The notes: generated from the letters alone by a model not told the origin. A DNA stretch of 40,066 nt from an uncultured Ruminiclostridium sp. (GCA_947629925.1 CANRFO010000022.1:1-40066), one strand, 5' to 3'. Shown: positions 8,413 to 18,177, counted from the first letter of the stretch. Numbers and translations: made by a program.

Positions 8413-9644
8413 AGATACTCGCTCCGTGCGGTTCGCCCGAAAGCCTCGAAGCCGCCCTTAACACAGGCGCAGACGCAGTATATCTGGGTCTGCGCTCCTT
8501 TTCAGCCCGCAAAAACGCCGCCAATTTCACACAGGAGGAATTTTCCTCCGCTGTGGACAAGGCTCACCGACAGGGAGTAAAGGTATACGCCGCAATAAAC
8601 ACACTGATGTTCGACGACGAGCTTTCAGAGCTGAAAAACACCGTCCGATTTATTGACGAAGCAGGTGCAGACGCGGTAATAGTGCAGGATATGGGAGCGG
8701 CACAGCTTATAAGGCAGACCGCTCCCCGACTTCATCTTCACGCCTCAACGCAGATGACCGTGACCTCGGCAAGCGGCGCAGAATTTGCAAAAAGGCAGGG
8801 CTTCACCCGCGTAGTCCTGCCCCGTGAGCTTTCTCTGGAGGAAATAAGAAATATCACCTCAAACGTTGATATAGAAACTGAAGTGTTCGTTCACGGTGCG
8901 CTTTGCGTCTGCCTCAGCGGACAGTGCCTGCTCAGCGCCTTTCTCGGCGGCAGAAGCGGCAACCGCGGCCTGTGCGCTCAGCCCTGCCGTCTTAATTACA
9001 AATGCGGCGACCGTGAAAACGTCCTTTCCTTGAAAGACCTTTCCCTGATAGACAAGCTGAAAGAGCTGGAGCAGGCAGGCGTCACCTCCGCCAAGATAGA
9101 GGGCAGAATGAAGCGCCCCGAATATGTTGCCGCCGCCGTAAGTCAGTGCCGCGCGGCGCTTGACGGACAAAAGACCGATAAGGAACTGCTCCGCTCCGTA
9201 TTTTCCCGCAGCGGCTTTACAAGCGCCTATTACGACGGCACTTTTAAAGATATGCAGGGCGTCCGTTCAAAGGAAGATACCGAGGGAACTCCCGAAGCGC
9301 TGAAAAAGCTGCGTGAGCTTTACAGAGCGCCATACAAGCGCTTCACCCTTGATATGCACATTGAGATAAAACAGGGAACTCCCTCAAAATGTATCTTCAC
9401 CTGCGACGATATGACCGCCGCCGTTATCGGTGAAACACCCGCTCCCGCCATTAACCGCCCGTTAACGCAGTCAGACGTGACCGAACGCATGGGCAAGCTT
9501 GGCGGCACAGTGTTCACCACAGGGAAAATAACCTGCGATATAGACCCCGACCTTACCCTTTCCGCCTCCGCTTTAAATCAGCTGAGACGTGACGGCGTTG
9601 AAAAAATAAGTTTGTTAATAGCTGAAAAAACCCAAACCAGATAG
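8406..9644 (+). CDS. U32 family protein (RNA hydroxylation type), short form
   Basis: A 412-residue U32 family member. The N-terminal half has the typical TIM-barrel start (LAPCGSPESLEAALNTGADAVYLG) and the U32 signature region around residues 157-197, with its cysteines (ALCVCLSGQC, LCAQPCR) that bind an Fe-S cluster in studied members. U32 proteins of this kind (RlhA, TrhP) hydroxylate rRNA or tRNA bases, and the 'peptidase' name is historical. The region after ~residue 300 resembles the domain that follows in the longer (>600 aa) RlhA-like forms, but the protein stops near residue 412, so it may be C-terminally truncated. The ATG overlaps the zapA end by 7 bases. Confidence 0.87.
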   Translation: MLEILAPCGSPESLEAALNTGADAVYLGLRSFSARKNAANFTQEEFSSAVDKAHRQGVKVYAAINTLMFDDELSELKNTVRFIDEAGADAVIVQDMGAAQLIRQTAPRLHLHASTQMTVTSASGAEFAKRQGFTRVVLPRELSLEEIRNITSNVDIETEVFVHGALCVCLSGQCLLSAFLGGRSGNRGLCAQPCRLNYKCGDRENVLSLKDLSLIDKLKELEQAGVTSAKIEGRMKRPEYVAAAVSQCRAALDGQKTDKELLRSVFSRSGFTSAYYDGTFKDMQGVRSKEDTEGTPEALKKLRELYRAPYKRFTLDMHIEIKQGTPSKCIFTCDDMTAAVIGETPAPAINRPLTQSDVTERMGKLGGTVFTTGKITCDIDPDLTLSASALNQLRRDGVEKISLLIAEKTQTR

Positions 9645-9727
9645 CCCCTGTAAGGAACGTACAAACGAAGATGATTATTAGGTGTAGTAATGATTCGCCT
9701 AATGTTTTAAGAAGGAACGATCGTAAA

Positions 9728-10243
9728 ATGAAGAAAATATTGTTTTGTATTGCGATTTTTGTTATAAGCATAATATTGACCTTACTTTCGGGCTGTAACT
9801 CAAAATTAAGCAGTCCCCAAAACCCTTTGGGAGACAAGAGCAAGGCGGCAGAGGAAATAGGCGAAGAGGTAATGAGCTGTTTAAAATCTGGCGACGCAGT
9901 ATCTTTAAAAGCTATGTTTTGCGATGAATTGAAAAACAGTGATGATTTTGACGCAAAAATTGATGAGGTAATGGGTTTTATTGACGGAAAGATTATTTCA
10001 TATGAAAATGATGGCGGAAGCGGAGGACGCGAAGAAACTTGGGAAAAAATAAGACCCGAGCTTACTAACATTGAAACTGATACGGGAAAGTATTATCATA
10101 TATACATGTCGGTGTATATAAAAAATGAAGATTCCGATAAATTAGGTATGCATATGTTTCAGATAAATATGTTAGGTGATGAATATGAAAACGGTGACAG
10201 GATGATTTTGGATGGAAACAGAGTTACTTTGTATGTCAAGTGA
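9728..10243 (+). CDS. Secreted lipoprotein, DUF5104-like
   Basis: A 171-residue lipoprotein. A basic start and 18-residue hydrophobic stretch end in the lipobox LLSGC, with C23 as the lipidated residue; Lgt encoded in this window would act on it. The mature part has EEVMSCLKSGDAVSLKAMFC, which resembles the DUF5104 lipoprotein family of ruminococci (recognised by eye, moderate certainty). The start at 9728 has AAGGAA upstream; the longer frame to 9671 lacks a signal peptide at its N terminus. Codon use is clearly more AT-rich than in its neighbours, and it directly follows a U32 gene with a short C terminus, so it may be an acquired segment. Confidence 0.8.
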   Translation: MKKILFCIAIFVISIILTLLSGCNSKLSSPQNPLGDKSKAAEEIGEEVMSCLKSGDAVSLKAMFCDELKNSDDFDAKIDEVMGFIDGKIISYENDGGSGGREETWEKIRPELTNIETDTGKYYHIYMSVYIKNEDSDKLGMHMFQINMLGDEYENGDRMILDGNRVTLYVK

Positions 10244-10364
10244 TGTTAAGAATAATCAGACTGCCTCGTTTCCGCACTAATAAGATGAGCAGACCGCAAG
10301 GGCGGAAAAATAAGCGTTCCTATACCCAATCAAACATAAAACACAACAAAAGGACAACAGAAAG

Positions 10365-11705
10365 ATGATAACAGATATGACCGTTGGGAAACCGTGGAGG
10401 GTTCTGCTGAATTTCAGCCTTCCTCTTCTTCTCAGCGCAGTATTCCAGCAATTCTACAACATAGCCGACACCGTTATTGCGGGAAGATGCCTCGGTGAAA
10501 ACGCCCTTGCGGCGGTAGGCGCGTCGTTCCCTATAACGATGATATTCATGGCGTTCGCCTTAGGCTCATCTCAGGGCGCGTCTATCCTGATAAGCAACCT
10601 TTTCGGCGCAAAGCGGCTGACGGAAATGAAGACCGCCATAAACACCTCTTACGTTTCCATAATTTTTCTCAGCCTTTTCCTGACTCTTGTAGGGACCGTG
10701 TTCTGCACGCCCATGCTCACCGCTTTAAGCACGCCCGACGAGATAATGACCGATTCCGCCGATTATCTGAGGATATACACCTTCGGACTGGTGTTCCTTT
10801 TCCTTTACAACGTTTCCACAGCGGTCTTCTCCTCCTTAGGGGACTCAAAAACTCCCCTTGTCCTGCTGATATGCTCGTCTGTGGGCAACGTGGGGCTTGA
10901 CCTTCTCTGCGTTCAGGTATTTCAAATGGGAGTAGGCGGACTTGCCCTCGCAACTCTTGCAGCGCAGGGCGTTGCTTCTATCGCCGCCACACTGATACTG
11001 TTCAGACGCCTTAAAGCAATAGAAGCTCCCGAAAAGCCTAAGCTTTTTTCGTCGTCCGCTTTATTGAGGATCTCCCGCCTTGCAATTCCAAGTGTTTTAC
11101 AGCAGAGCTTTGTTTCCGTGGGAAATCTTTTTATACAAAGCGCCGTGAACGGCTTCGGCATTCCCGCCGTAATAGCGGGCTACACCGCCGCAATAAAGCT
11201 GAACACCTTTGCGGTGACTATGTTCACCACTCTTTCGGGAGGACTTTCCAACTACACCGCCCAGAACCTTGGCGCGGGAAAGCCCGAGCGTGTAAAGGCA
11301 GGCTTTAAATCGGGACTTATAATGTCTGAGATAGTTGCGCTGACAGTGACGCTTATCGCCCTTGTTTTCCACACCCCTTTGGTGGAGCTTTTCGTTGAGG
11401 ACCCTTCAGCGCTGGTAATCTCCACAGGCACAGACTTTCTTCTGATAGTTTCCCCGTTTTATTTCACGGTCTGCGCCAAGCTCACCGCCGACAGCATTTT
11501 AAAGGGCGCGGGCGTTATGAAATGCTTTATGGCGTCCACCTTCACCGACCTGCTCCTTCGCGTTATCCTTGCGCTTGTATTCTCGCAGTTTGCGGGAGTA
11601 GTGGGTATCTGGTGGTCATGGCCAATCGGCTGGATAATATCCGCCGCCCTCGCCCTTTTCTTCTATTTCAAAGGGTATTGGAAAAGAGTTTTGTACAACG
11701 ATTGA
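10365..11705 (+). CDS. MATE family multidrug/metabolite exporter
   Basis: A 446-residue transporter of the MATE family with about 12 membrane segments. The N terminus is typical (LLNFSLPLLLSAVFQQFYNIADTVIAGR), with the second-half repeat beginning near residue 230 (RLAIPSVLQQSFVSVGNLFIQ). MATE proteins export cationic drugs or metabolites using H+ or Na+ gradients; the substrate cannot be told. AAAGGA lies about 10 bases before the ATG. It starts a tight plus-strand gene run to 18140. This MATE has no extra C-terminal domain, unlike the one at 22217. Confidence 0.95.
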   Translation: MITDMTVGKPWRVLLNFSLPLLLSAVFQQFYNIADTVIAGRCLGENALAAVGASFPITMIFMAFALGSSQGASILISNLFGAKRLTEMKTAINTSYVSIIFLSLFLTLVGTVFCTPMLTALSTPDEIMTDSADYLRIYTFGLVFLFLYNVSTAVFSSLGDSKTPLVLLICSSVGNVGLDLLCVQVFQMGVGGLALATLAAQGVASIAATLILFRRLKAIEAPEKPKLFSSSALLRISRLAIPSVLQQSFVSVGNLFIQSAVNGFGIPAVIAGYTAAIKLNTFAVTMFTTLSGGLSNYTAQNLGAGKPERVKAGFKSGLIMSEIVALTVTLIALVFHTPLVELFVEDPSALVISTGTDFLLIVSPFYFTVCAKLTADSILKGAGVMKCFMASTFTDLLLRVILALVFSQFAGVVGIWWSWPIGWIISAALALFFYFKGYWKRVLYND

Positions 11706-11723
11706 ATACTCGGAGGAACAAAT

Positions 11724-12404
11724 ATGTCTTTCAAGCTGAACAGCGTTGTCCCATGGGGCAGGAACTTTGCGGAATACATAGCAATGTTCTGCCTTACAGA
11801 TGAAGATATGAAAAAGAAGATAGCGGGCTTCGGCGATGGTCCTGCAAGCTTCAACTGCGAAGCCTCACAGCAGGGATACAGCGTGACCTCCTTTGACCCG
11901 ATATATAGTTTTTCCGAAAACGCCCTGCGGGACCGCATAAACGAAGTGCGCGACATTGTTATGGAGCAGATGAGGAACAACACGGAAAATTACGTCTGGA
12001 AAAACATAAAGACCCTTGACGAGCTTGAAAACGTCCGTATGTCGGCTATGAAACTGTTCCTTTCCGATTTTGAAAAAGGGAAAAAAGAAAATCGCTACAT
12101 TTATCACCAGCTTCCCGACAAGCTGCCATATGAAAAGGGCGCGTTTGATATAGGCTTAAGCTCTCATTTTCTGCTTATGTATACCTCTCTCGGCTATGAT
12201 TTTCATATAAAGTCAATAAGCGAAATGCTTCGTGTCTGCAAGGAAATAAGGATATTTCCCATAGTTGACCTTGACGCCGAAAAAACTCAGCTTGTTTCAG
12301 ACGTGATAAATTATTTCAAATCATTATACAAAGTGGAGATAAAGCCCACAGAATACGAGTTTCAGAAGGGCGAAAACAAAATGCTTACGATAATCGCCGA
12401 ATAA
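11724..12404 (+). CDS. Class I SAM-dependent methyltransferase-like protein
   Basis: A 226-residue protein. Residues ~32-58 (KIAGFGDGPASFNCEA then QGYSVTSFDP) fit the glycine-rich SAM-binding loop and acidic strand end of a class I methyltransferase, and FDIGLSSHFLLMYT near residue 140 fits post-motif IV. The substrate is unknown. GGAGG stands 7 bases before the ATG. It lies between the MATE gene and a flavoprotein with gaps of about 20 bases, so it is probably in the same operon. Confidence 0.8.
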   Translation: MSFKLNSVVPWGRNFAEYIAMFCLTDEDMKKKIAGFGDGPASFNCEASQQGYSVTSFDPIYSFSENALRDRINEVRDIVMEQMRNNTENYVWKNIKTLDELENVRMSAMKLFLSDFEKGKKENRYIYHQLPDKLPYEKGAFDIGLSSHFLLMYTSLGYDFHIKSISEMLRVCKEIRIFPIVDLDAEKTQLVSDVINYFKSLYKVEIKPTEYEFQKGENKMLTIIAE

Positions 12405-12427
12405 TAAATTCCCCGAAAGGACAACCA

Positions 12428-13636
12428 ATGACCCCACATGATTTAACAATAATCGGCGCAGGAGCGTCAGGACTTGCCTGCGCCGTTTCCGCCGCTGAAA
12501 ACGGCGTGAAGGACATCTGCCTTCTTGAACGCCTGCCGCGAGCGGGAAAAAAGCTCCTCGCCACAGGCAACGGCCGCTGCAACCTCAGCCGCGAAAACAT
12601 AACTGCCGACAGCTTTCACGGCTCCTTTGACGTCTCTCCCATACTTGCGGAATTTCCCGATATCCGTCCCTTTTTCAAGCAGCTTGGAATGTTCACCTAC
12701 ACCGACCCCGCAGGGCGTATCTACCCGCTTTCAAACACAGCGTCGTCAGTGCTTGACGCCCTGCGCTTAGCCGCTGAAAATGCGGGAGCAACGCTCCTCA
12801 CCGAAACAAAATGCACTTCGCTTTCCCGCAAAAACGGCGTTTTTGAAATTACCACCGACAAAGGCACGCTTTATTCAAAAGCCGTCGTTCTTGCAGGTGG
12901 CGGCTGCGCCTCACCCGTTCAGGGGAGCGACGGCTCCTGCCTTTCTCTTGCAAGATCTGCGGGAATTGAGATAACCCCTTTGCACCCCGCTCTCTGCCCC
13001 ATTCCCGCCGAAAACACAAAGCCTCTTGACGGCTTGCGGGTAAAATGCGCCGCATCTTTGAACATTGGCAAAAAAACGCTTAAAACTGTTCAGGGCGAAG
13101 TCCAGTTCACCAAGACCGCCCTTTCGGGAATATGCATTTTTGATTTGTCCGCAGTTTATCCCAAGGAAAAAGCGAACGTGACACTCGATTTATTCCCCGA
13201 AAAAACTCTTTCCGAAACAGAAGAAATGCTGACAATGGCGGTATCTTCCCGCAAAACCCTTTCCTCCGCCGACGCCCTGACAGGCGTTTTCAACCGCCGT
13301 CTCGGAGTATATTTGTTGAAACGCATAAACCAAAACCCCGACCGCCCCGCCAAAACTCTCTCCCCGACTGAACTTCAAACCCTTGCCAAAGCCTCAAAAG
13401 CTCTTGCTTTTGAAACCTCCGCTCCCGCCGACTTCAACTCGGCGCAGGTCACAGCGGGCGGCGTAAAGGGAACTGAGCTTTCCTCCTCGCTTATGTCCAT
13501 TAAAGTGGACGGACTTTTCCTTTCGGGAGAAATTATCGACGCACACGGCGACTGCGGCGGGAACAATCTTCATTTTGCCTTCGCCACGGGAATAAAAGCG
13601 GGTATCTCCGCCGCCGATTTCATAAAAGGAAACTGA
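12428..13636 (+). CDS. HI0933/BaiN-family flavoprotein
   Basis: A 402-residue NAD(P)/FAD-dependent oxidoreductase of the HI0933 family. The FAD dinucleotide fold is at the N terminus (LTIIGAGASGLACAVSAAENG), followed by the family motif LLATGNGRCNLS and the C-terminal FAD-closing motif (SGEIIDAHGDCGGNNLHFAFATG). Some members act on bile acid intermediates, but most have no proven substrate, so no specific reaction is claimed. AAAGGA is 6 bases before the ATG. It is separated by one base from the next flavoprotein gene. Confidence 0.93.
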   Translation: MTPHDLTIIGAGASGLACAVSAAENGVKDICLLERLPRAGKKLLATGNGRCNLSRENITADSFHGSFDVSPILAEFPDIRPFFKQLGMFTYTDPAGRIYPLSNTASSVLDALRLAAENAGATLLTETKCTSLSRKNGVFEITTDKGTLYSKAVVLAGGGCASPVQGSDGSCLSLARSAGIEITPLHPALCPIPAENTKPLDGLRVKCAASLNIGKKTLKTVQGEVQFTKTALSGICIFDLSAVYPKEKANVTLDLFPEKTLSETEEMLTMAVSSRKTLSSADALTGVFNRRLGVYLLKRINQNPDRPAKTLSPTELQTLAKASKALAFETSAPADFNSAQVTAGGVKGTELSSSLMSIKVDGLFLSGEIIDAHGDCGGNNLHFAFATGIKAGISAADFIKGN

Positions 13637-13637
13637 A

Positions 13638-15209
13638 ATGATAAAACTCCAAATAACCCTTCCACCAGAATACAACGAAAACACCATACGAACAGCCGCC
13701 GCAAAGCGGCTTTCCTGCTTATGTGAGGAAATCGGGGAGATAAAGCTGTTAAAGCTGTCCCTTGACGCCCGCAGAAAGTCCGACATTCACTACGCCGCCA
13801 CGATAGCGGCAGAAGTAAAAAACGAGCATAAGTATCTGAAAGCAGGGAAGTGGGAAAAATATATCCCATTTTCTCCCCTTGAAATTCAGCCGTCAAAGCT
13901 CCCCAAACGCCCTGTCATAGCGGGCTTCGGACCTGCGGGTATCTTTGCCGCGCTGACCCTTGCAAGAGCAGGCGCACGCCCAATCGTACTTGAGCGTGGG
14001 CAGGATGTTGACGACCGCCGCAAAAAGACCGACATTTTCACAAATGGCGGCGAGCTTGACGAGGAATGTAACGTTCAGTTCGGTGAAGGCGGAGCAGGAG
14101 CATTTTCCGACGGCAAGCTGAACACAGGCATAAACAGCCCCCTTATTCGTCAGGTCCTCCACGATTTTGTCACTCACGGCGCACCCGCCGAGATACTTTA
14201 TCAGTCAAAGCCTCACATCGGCACTGACCGCCTTATGCCCACGGTGAAAAATCTTCGTGAAACCATAAAGAAATTAGGCGGCGAGATACTTTTCGGCGCA
14301 AAGCTGACCAAGATAAACGCCAAAGAAAACCGCCTTATTTCCGTGACATACGAAAAATCAGGACAGCCTTTTGAGATAGAAACGAACGATTTGATTTTAG
14401 CCATAGGACACAGCGCCCGAGATACCTTCAGAATGATCTGCGACAGCGGCGTGCTGCTTGTGCCAAAGCCCTTTTCCGTCGGTATGAGGATAGAGCATTT
14501 GCAGTCCGACCTAAACCGCAGTATGTACGGCGAAAACGCCCCATTCCACCTGCTCCCGCCCGCCGATTACCGCCTTGCGGTACATCTTCCAAGCGGCAGA
14601 GGCGTTTACACCTTTTGTATGTGCCCGGGCGGGAACGTGGTCGCCTCCTCCTCCGAAAAGGGAACCGTGGTCACAAACGGAATGAGCTTTTACGCCCGTG
14701 ACGGCAAAAACGCCAACAGCGCCGTTTTGGTGGGGGTAACTCCCGAGGATTTCCCCGACAAAACTCCTTTCGGCGGATTTTTGCTCCAGCAAAAAATCGA
14801 GCGCGCCGCCTACGCCCTTTCAGCCTCCTACAACGCTCCTTATATAACAGTGGGAAAATTATTGAACACATCTTCCGAAACCTCCTACGGCAAGGTAACC
14901 CCCACCTACCGCCCCGCCGTATTTTACGCCCACCCAAGCGAATATCTCCCCGAATACGCCGTGGAATCGATAAAGCAGGCGCTTCCCCTTTTCGTAAAAA
15001 AGATATCCTGTTTTGCAGACCCCGAGGCGGTGCTTACAGGTCCCGAGACCCGCAGCAGCTCGCCTGTCCGCCTTGTCCGTGACGACACTCTCCAAAGCGT
15101 TTCTCTTAAAGGACTTTACCCCTGCGGCGAGGGCGCAGGCTATGCGGGAGGAATTATGTCCGCCGCCGTAGACGGCATAAAATGCGCCTTGGCGGTGCTG
15201 GAAAAATAA
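13638..15209 (+). CDS. COG2509-type FAD-dependent dehydrogenase
   Basis: A 523-residue flavoprotein of the uncharacterised COG2509 family. An N-terminal ~85-residue region with RRKSDIHYAATIAAEV precedes the FAD fold (VIAGFGPAGIFAALTLARAG, then LERGQDVDDRR). The middle has the conserved ECNVQFGEGGAGAFSDGKLNTG stretch. The C-terminal GLYPCGEGAGYAGGIMSAAVDG closes the FAD site. The natural substrate is unknown. AAAGGA is 7 bases before the ATG, overlapping the end of the upstream flavoprotein gene, which indicates coupled expression. Confidence 0.92.
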   Translation: MIKLQITLPPEYNENTIRTAAAKRLSCLCEEIGEIKLLKLSLDARRKSDIHYAATIAAEVKNEHKYLKAGKWEKYIPFSPLEIQPSKLPKRPVIAGFGPAGIFAALTLARAGARPIVLERGQDVDDRRKKTDIFTNGGELDEECNVQFGEGGAGAFSDGKLNTGINSPLIRQVLHDFVTHGAPAEILYQSKPHIGTDRLMPTVKNLRETIKKLGGEILFGAKLTKINAKENRLISVTYEKSGQPFEIETNDLILAIGHSARDTFRMICDSGVLLVPKPFSVGMRIEHLQSDLNRSMYGENAPFHLLPPADYRLAVHLPSGRGVYTFCMCPGGNVVASSSEKGTVVTNGMSFYARDGKNANSAVLVGVTPEDFPDKTPFGGFLLQQKIERAAYALSASYNAPYITVGKLLNTSSETSYGKVTPTYRPAVFYAHPSEYLPEYAVESIKQALPLFVKKISCFADPEAVLTGPETRSSSPVRLVRDDTLQSVSLKGLYPCGEGAGYAGGIMSAAVDGIKCALAVLEK

Positions 15210-15227
15210 ATGAGAGGAGGAACAACA

Positions 15228-18140
15228 ATGACAGAAGCAAAACAGCGCAGCGCCTACTGGGACAACATAAAGGGCGCCCTTATACTGCTTGTGGTGTTCG
15301 CTCATATCCTGTATCAGCTTCAGAATACTTCGCAGACGATAAACAGCATAGTGGACTACATCTATATGTTCCATATGCCCGCCTTTGTTTTTGTTTCAGG
15401 CTATTTTGGCAAAAGCGAGCGTTCCCGCAGTCCCTTTGCCATAATAAGACTGCTGTTTCTTTACTTTATTTTCAACAGCATAATGGGCTTTATCTTCGGC
15501 TTCGGCTCTCTTCTGGAACCGCTTTATTCCTTCTGGTATCTTCCTGCGCTGGTAATATGGCGGCTCACCGCTCATCATATAGCAAAATTCCGTGAAATAA
15601 ACCTTATTCTTCTTGTAGTATCTCTTTTAATCGGCTTTTTCCCGTCGGTGAACAACACCTTTGCCGCCGCCAGGATAATAGCCTTCTATCCGTATTATAT
15701 GTTCGGATATAAGCTGTCTGCGGAAAAGAGTGAGGCGCTTTCCTCCGAAAAATACACAAATCGATTGTTGAAGGGAATTGCCGTTATCATTATTGCTGCC
15801 GCGGCTGCATTTTTCGCTTACAGCTTCTTCAGATATTCCGACAATGCGCTGCTTATGTACGGTTATGACAACGCCTACGGCGCATTCGGCAGGATCGCTC
15901 TTTATATTATCGCATTTCTTGCGATTTACGGCATACGCTGTATTTCTCCTGATAAAAATATTCCCTTTCTCACTCTGATAGGCAGGAATTCCCTTTGGAT
16001 ATTCCTTTTGCACCGCCCCTTTACGATATGGCTCAGCGATCTGATAAAAGCGCAAGGCGAAGCTGTTATAATAATCTCTGCGGTAATTGCGGCACTTTTG
16101 CTGTGCTTTGTGTTCGGAAACAACCTTGCCGCAAAATATCTTGACCGTTTCGCAGATTCGGGGGCGGCAATATTTACAGATAAAAATGCCAAGAAATTTT
16201 CTTTTGCAAAGCTCGCGCTTTTGCTTGTAGCTCTCGGATTTGTCTTTTCAGTTGTAGCAAGATCTTACGCAGATTTTTTCACTTCTCCGCCCGAAGCGGA
16301 AAGCCCCTCGGAAAATCAGGCTGACGATATTATCTATCCCGTAATGACCGCCGAACAGCAGTCCTCCTTTGACAACGCCTTTCGTATCACCTTCGCAGGC
16401 GACCTTATCCTTCTGGAGGATCAAGTAAAACGAGGATACACCGAAAACGGCTACGATTTTTCTCCCGTCTTTCAGTATGCGGAAAAGTACATTTCCTCCG
16501 CAGATCTTGCAATAGGCGTTTTTGAAGGACCTATGGCGGGGGAAGAAGCAGGCTACACCACAAGCAATTTTGACGACGGAAAGGAGCTGTACCTGAATTT
16601 CCCCGATGAATTTGCTTCAGCAGTAAAAAATGCGGGCTTTGACCTTGTCACCACCGCCAACAATCACCTCCTCGACAAGGGAGAAGCGGGAGCGCTGCGC
16701 ACTCTTGATATTCTTGACAAGGCGGGACTTGACCACACAGGCTCTTACCGAAGTGAAGCCGAAAAGCAGCAGTCAAGAGTAAAGCTGATAGAAAAGGACG
16801 GGATAAGAATGGCATTTCTTTCCTACACCTACGGCTGCAATTACTATGATACAAAAGAGCTTGCAGATGGCGAACTGTCATATCTTACCTCGTTCATATC
16901 AGATTTTGAAGCGGGGGGTACACTGTTTGAACGCCTGAAGGCTTCAGTACAGCAGGATTTTGAGGAAGCAAAAAAGCTGTCCCCCGACCTTATAATAGTC
17001 CTGCCCCACATAGGCACTCAGTTTTCCAATCAGCCCAACGAAGAGCAGGATGTATGGTTTAAGATATTCAAAGACTGCGGAGCAGATATAATTTTAGGCG
17101 ACCATTCCCACTCCGTTCAGCCCATAACGATAGAGGAATATGGCGGGAAAAGGGTATTCACCGCTTACTGCCCCGGAAACTTTGCCAATATCTACCGTGA
17201 AAATCAGGGAGACATCAGTATGCTCACGGAAATTTACATAGACAAGACCACCAAACAGATCATAGGCGGCGGCATTGTCCCGCTTTACACCCAATCTGCA
17301 ATAAACGGAAATTTCCGTGCGATACCCACGTTCGATATAATGAACGACGACGCTCTCAGAAATACGCTCAGCACTGATGATCTTGACAGAGCAAACTCCG
17401 CCAACAAGACGGTGACAAAAGTTGTTTTCGGAAGTGAAATGGATATTTCCTCCGTCACGGAAAGATATTATTTTAACGAAAACGGATTTCTCCGCACGAA
17501 AACCACAGGTCTTGAGCTTACCGACAAGATGAAGGAAAGTCCGCTTTATAGATCAATGGAGAAAGCTCAGACTGTCTGCTTCATAGGCGACAGCCTTACG
17601 GAAGGCACGAAAAACGGCGGCTGCCCGTGGTATGAGCCGATAGAGGGATTTTTCCCTGATAAGACAATATACAACTTCTCCAAAGGCGGCTGCACCATAT
17701 CTTACATAAACGAAAACGTCGCCTCGATACCAAAAGCCGATCTTTACGTCATCGCAATAGGCACAAACGACGTAAGATACCGTGACGAAAGCGCCTGCGC
17801 TATGACAAGCGGCGATTACATCGTACAGATGACTGCTTTAAAAACAGCTTTGCAGCAGTCCTCCCCGAATGCGGGATTTATCTTTATCGCTCCGTGGTAT
17901 TCCGAGGACGGCGACCCGTTCTGCCCGCTTTCCTATGGAGAAAAAACTGCCCTCAACGACGAATATTCCGCCGCCCTTAAAGATTACTGCGATAAGGAAA
18001 ACATTTTCTTCATTGACCCCAACCCCTACCTGAAGAAAGCCTTTTCCACAGCTCTGAGCAGCCTTTACCTTCTCGACCATATCCACCCCAATTCCACAAA
18101 AGGAGTTCTCCTCTATTCGCAGGCAGTCCTGCTGTCATAA
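15228..18140 (+). CDS. Acyltransferase-CapA phosphatase-SGNH hydrolase fusion protein
   Basis: A 970-residue membrane protein with three catalytic modules. Residues ~10-330 form an acyltransferase-3 domain with about ten membrane helices (YWDNIKGALILLVVFAH). Residues ~385-700 form a CapA-like metallophosphatase (GD392, N478-N479-H480, GD625HSH). Residues ~780-970 form an SGNH hydrolase (GDSLTEG with S789, GTND at 845-848, DHIH at 950-953). Catalytic residues of all three look intact. OatA-type wall O-acetyltransferases pair the first and third modules; the CapA insertion is the unusual part. The job is probably acyl transfer to a wall or surface polymer (inference). The start has GAGAGGAGG 7 bases upstream. 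A terminator follows directly. Confidence 0.9.
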   Translation: MTEAKQRSAYWDNIKGALILLVVFAHILYQLQNTSQTINSIVDYIYMFHMPAFVFVSGYFGKSERSRSPFAIIRLLFLYFIFNSIMGFIFGFGSLLEPLYSFWYLPALVIWRLTAHHIAKFREINLILLVVSLLIGFFPSVNNTFAAARIIAFYPYYMFGYKLSAEKSEALSSEKYTNRLLKGIAVIIIAAAAAFFAYSFFRYSDNALLMYGYDNAYGAFGRIALYIIAFLAIYGIRCISPDKNIPFLTLIGRNSLWIFLLHRPFTIWLSDLIKAQGEAVIIISAVIAALLLCFVFGNNLAAKYLDRFADSGAAIFTDKNAKKFSFAKLALLLVALGFVFSVVARSYADFFTSPPEAESPSENQADDIIYPVMTAEQQSSFDNAFRITFAGDLILLEDQVKRGYTENGYDFSPVFQYAEKYISSADLAIGVFEGPMAGEEAGYTTSNFDDGKELYLNFPDEFASAVKNAGFDLVTTANNHLLDKGEAGALRTLDILDKAGLDHTGSYRSEAEKQQSRVKLIEKDGIRMAFLSYTYGCNYYDTKELADGELSYLTSFISDFEAGGTLFERLKASVQQDFEEAKKLSPDLIIVLPHIGTQFSNQPNEEQDVWFKIFKDCGADIILGDHSHSVQPITIEEYGGKRVFTAYCPGNFANIYRENQGDISMLTEIYIDKTTKQIIGGGIVPLYTQSAINGNFRAIPTFDIMNDDALRNTLSTDDLDRANSANKTVTKVVFGSEMDISSVTERYYFNENGFLRTKTTGLELTDKMKESPLYRSMEKAQTVCFIGDSLTEGTKNGGCPWYEPIEGFFPDKTIYNFSKGGCTISYINENVASIPKADLYVIAIGTNDVRYRDESACAMTSGDYIVQMTALKTALQQSSPNAGFIFIAPWYSEDGDPFCPLSYGEKTALNDEYSAALKDYCDKENIFFIDPNPYLKKAFSTALSSLYLLDHIHPNSTKGVLLYSQAVLLS

Positions 18141-18142
18141 AA

Positions 18143-18176
18143 AGATCCGCAAAGCCTCACGCCTTGCGGATTTTTT
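18143..18176. terminator. Bidirectional terminator between convergent genes
   Basis: The stem ATCCGCAA/TTGCGGAT (extended with one mismatch) is flanked by A residues on the left and TTTTTT on the right, so it can end both the plus-strand fusion gene and the minus-strand XRE-TPR gene. It lies in the short gap between their stop codons. Confidence 0.85.
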
Positions 18177-18177
18177 C

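Noticed and set aside
9553-10071. A 172-codon minus-strand open frame rich in Ser/Phe/Leu over the lipoprotein
   Set aside because: It lies antisense to a lipoprotein with a clean signal peptide and lipobox and has no Shine-Dalgarno sequence.
10244-10364. Hairpin TTCCGC/GCGGAA as terminator after the lipoprotein
   Set aside because: The loop is 20-30 bases long and there is no T tract on either side.
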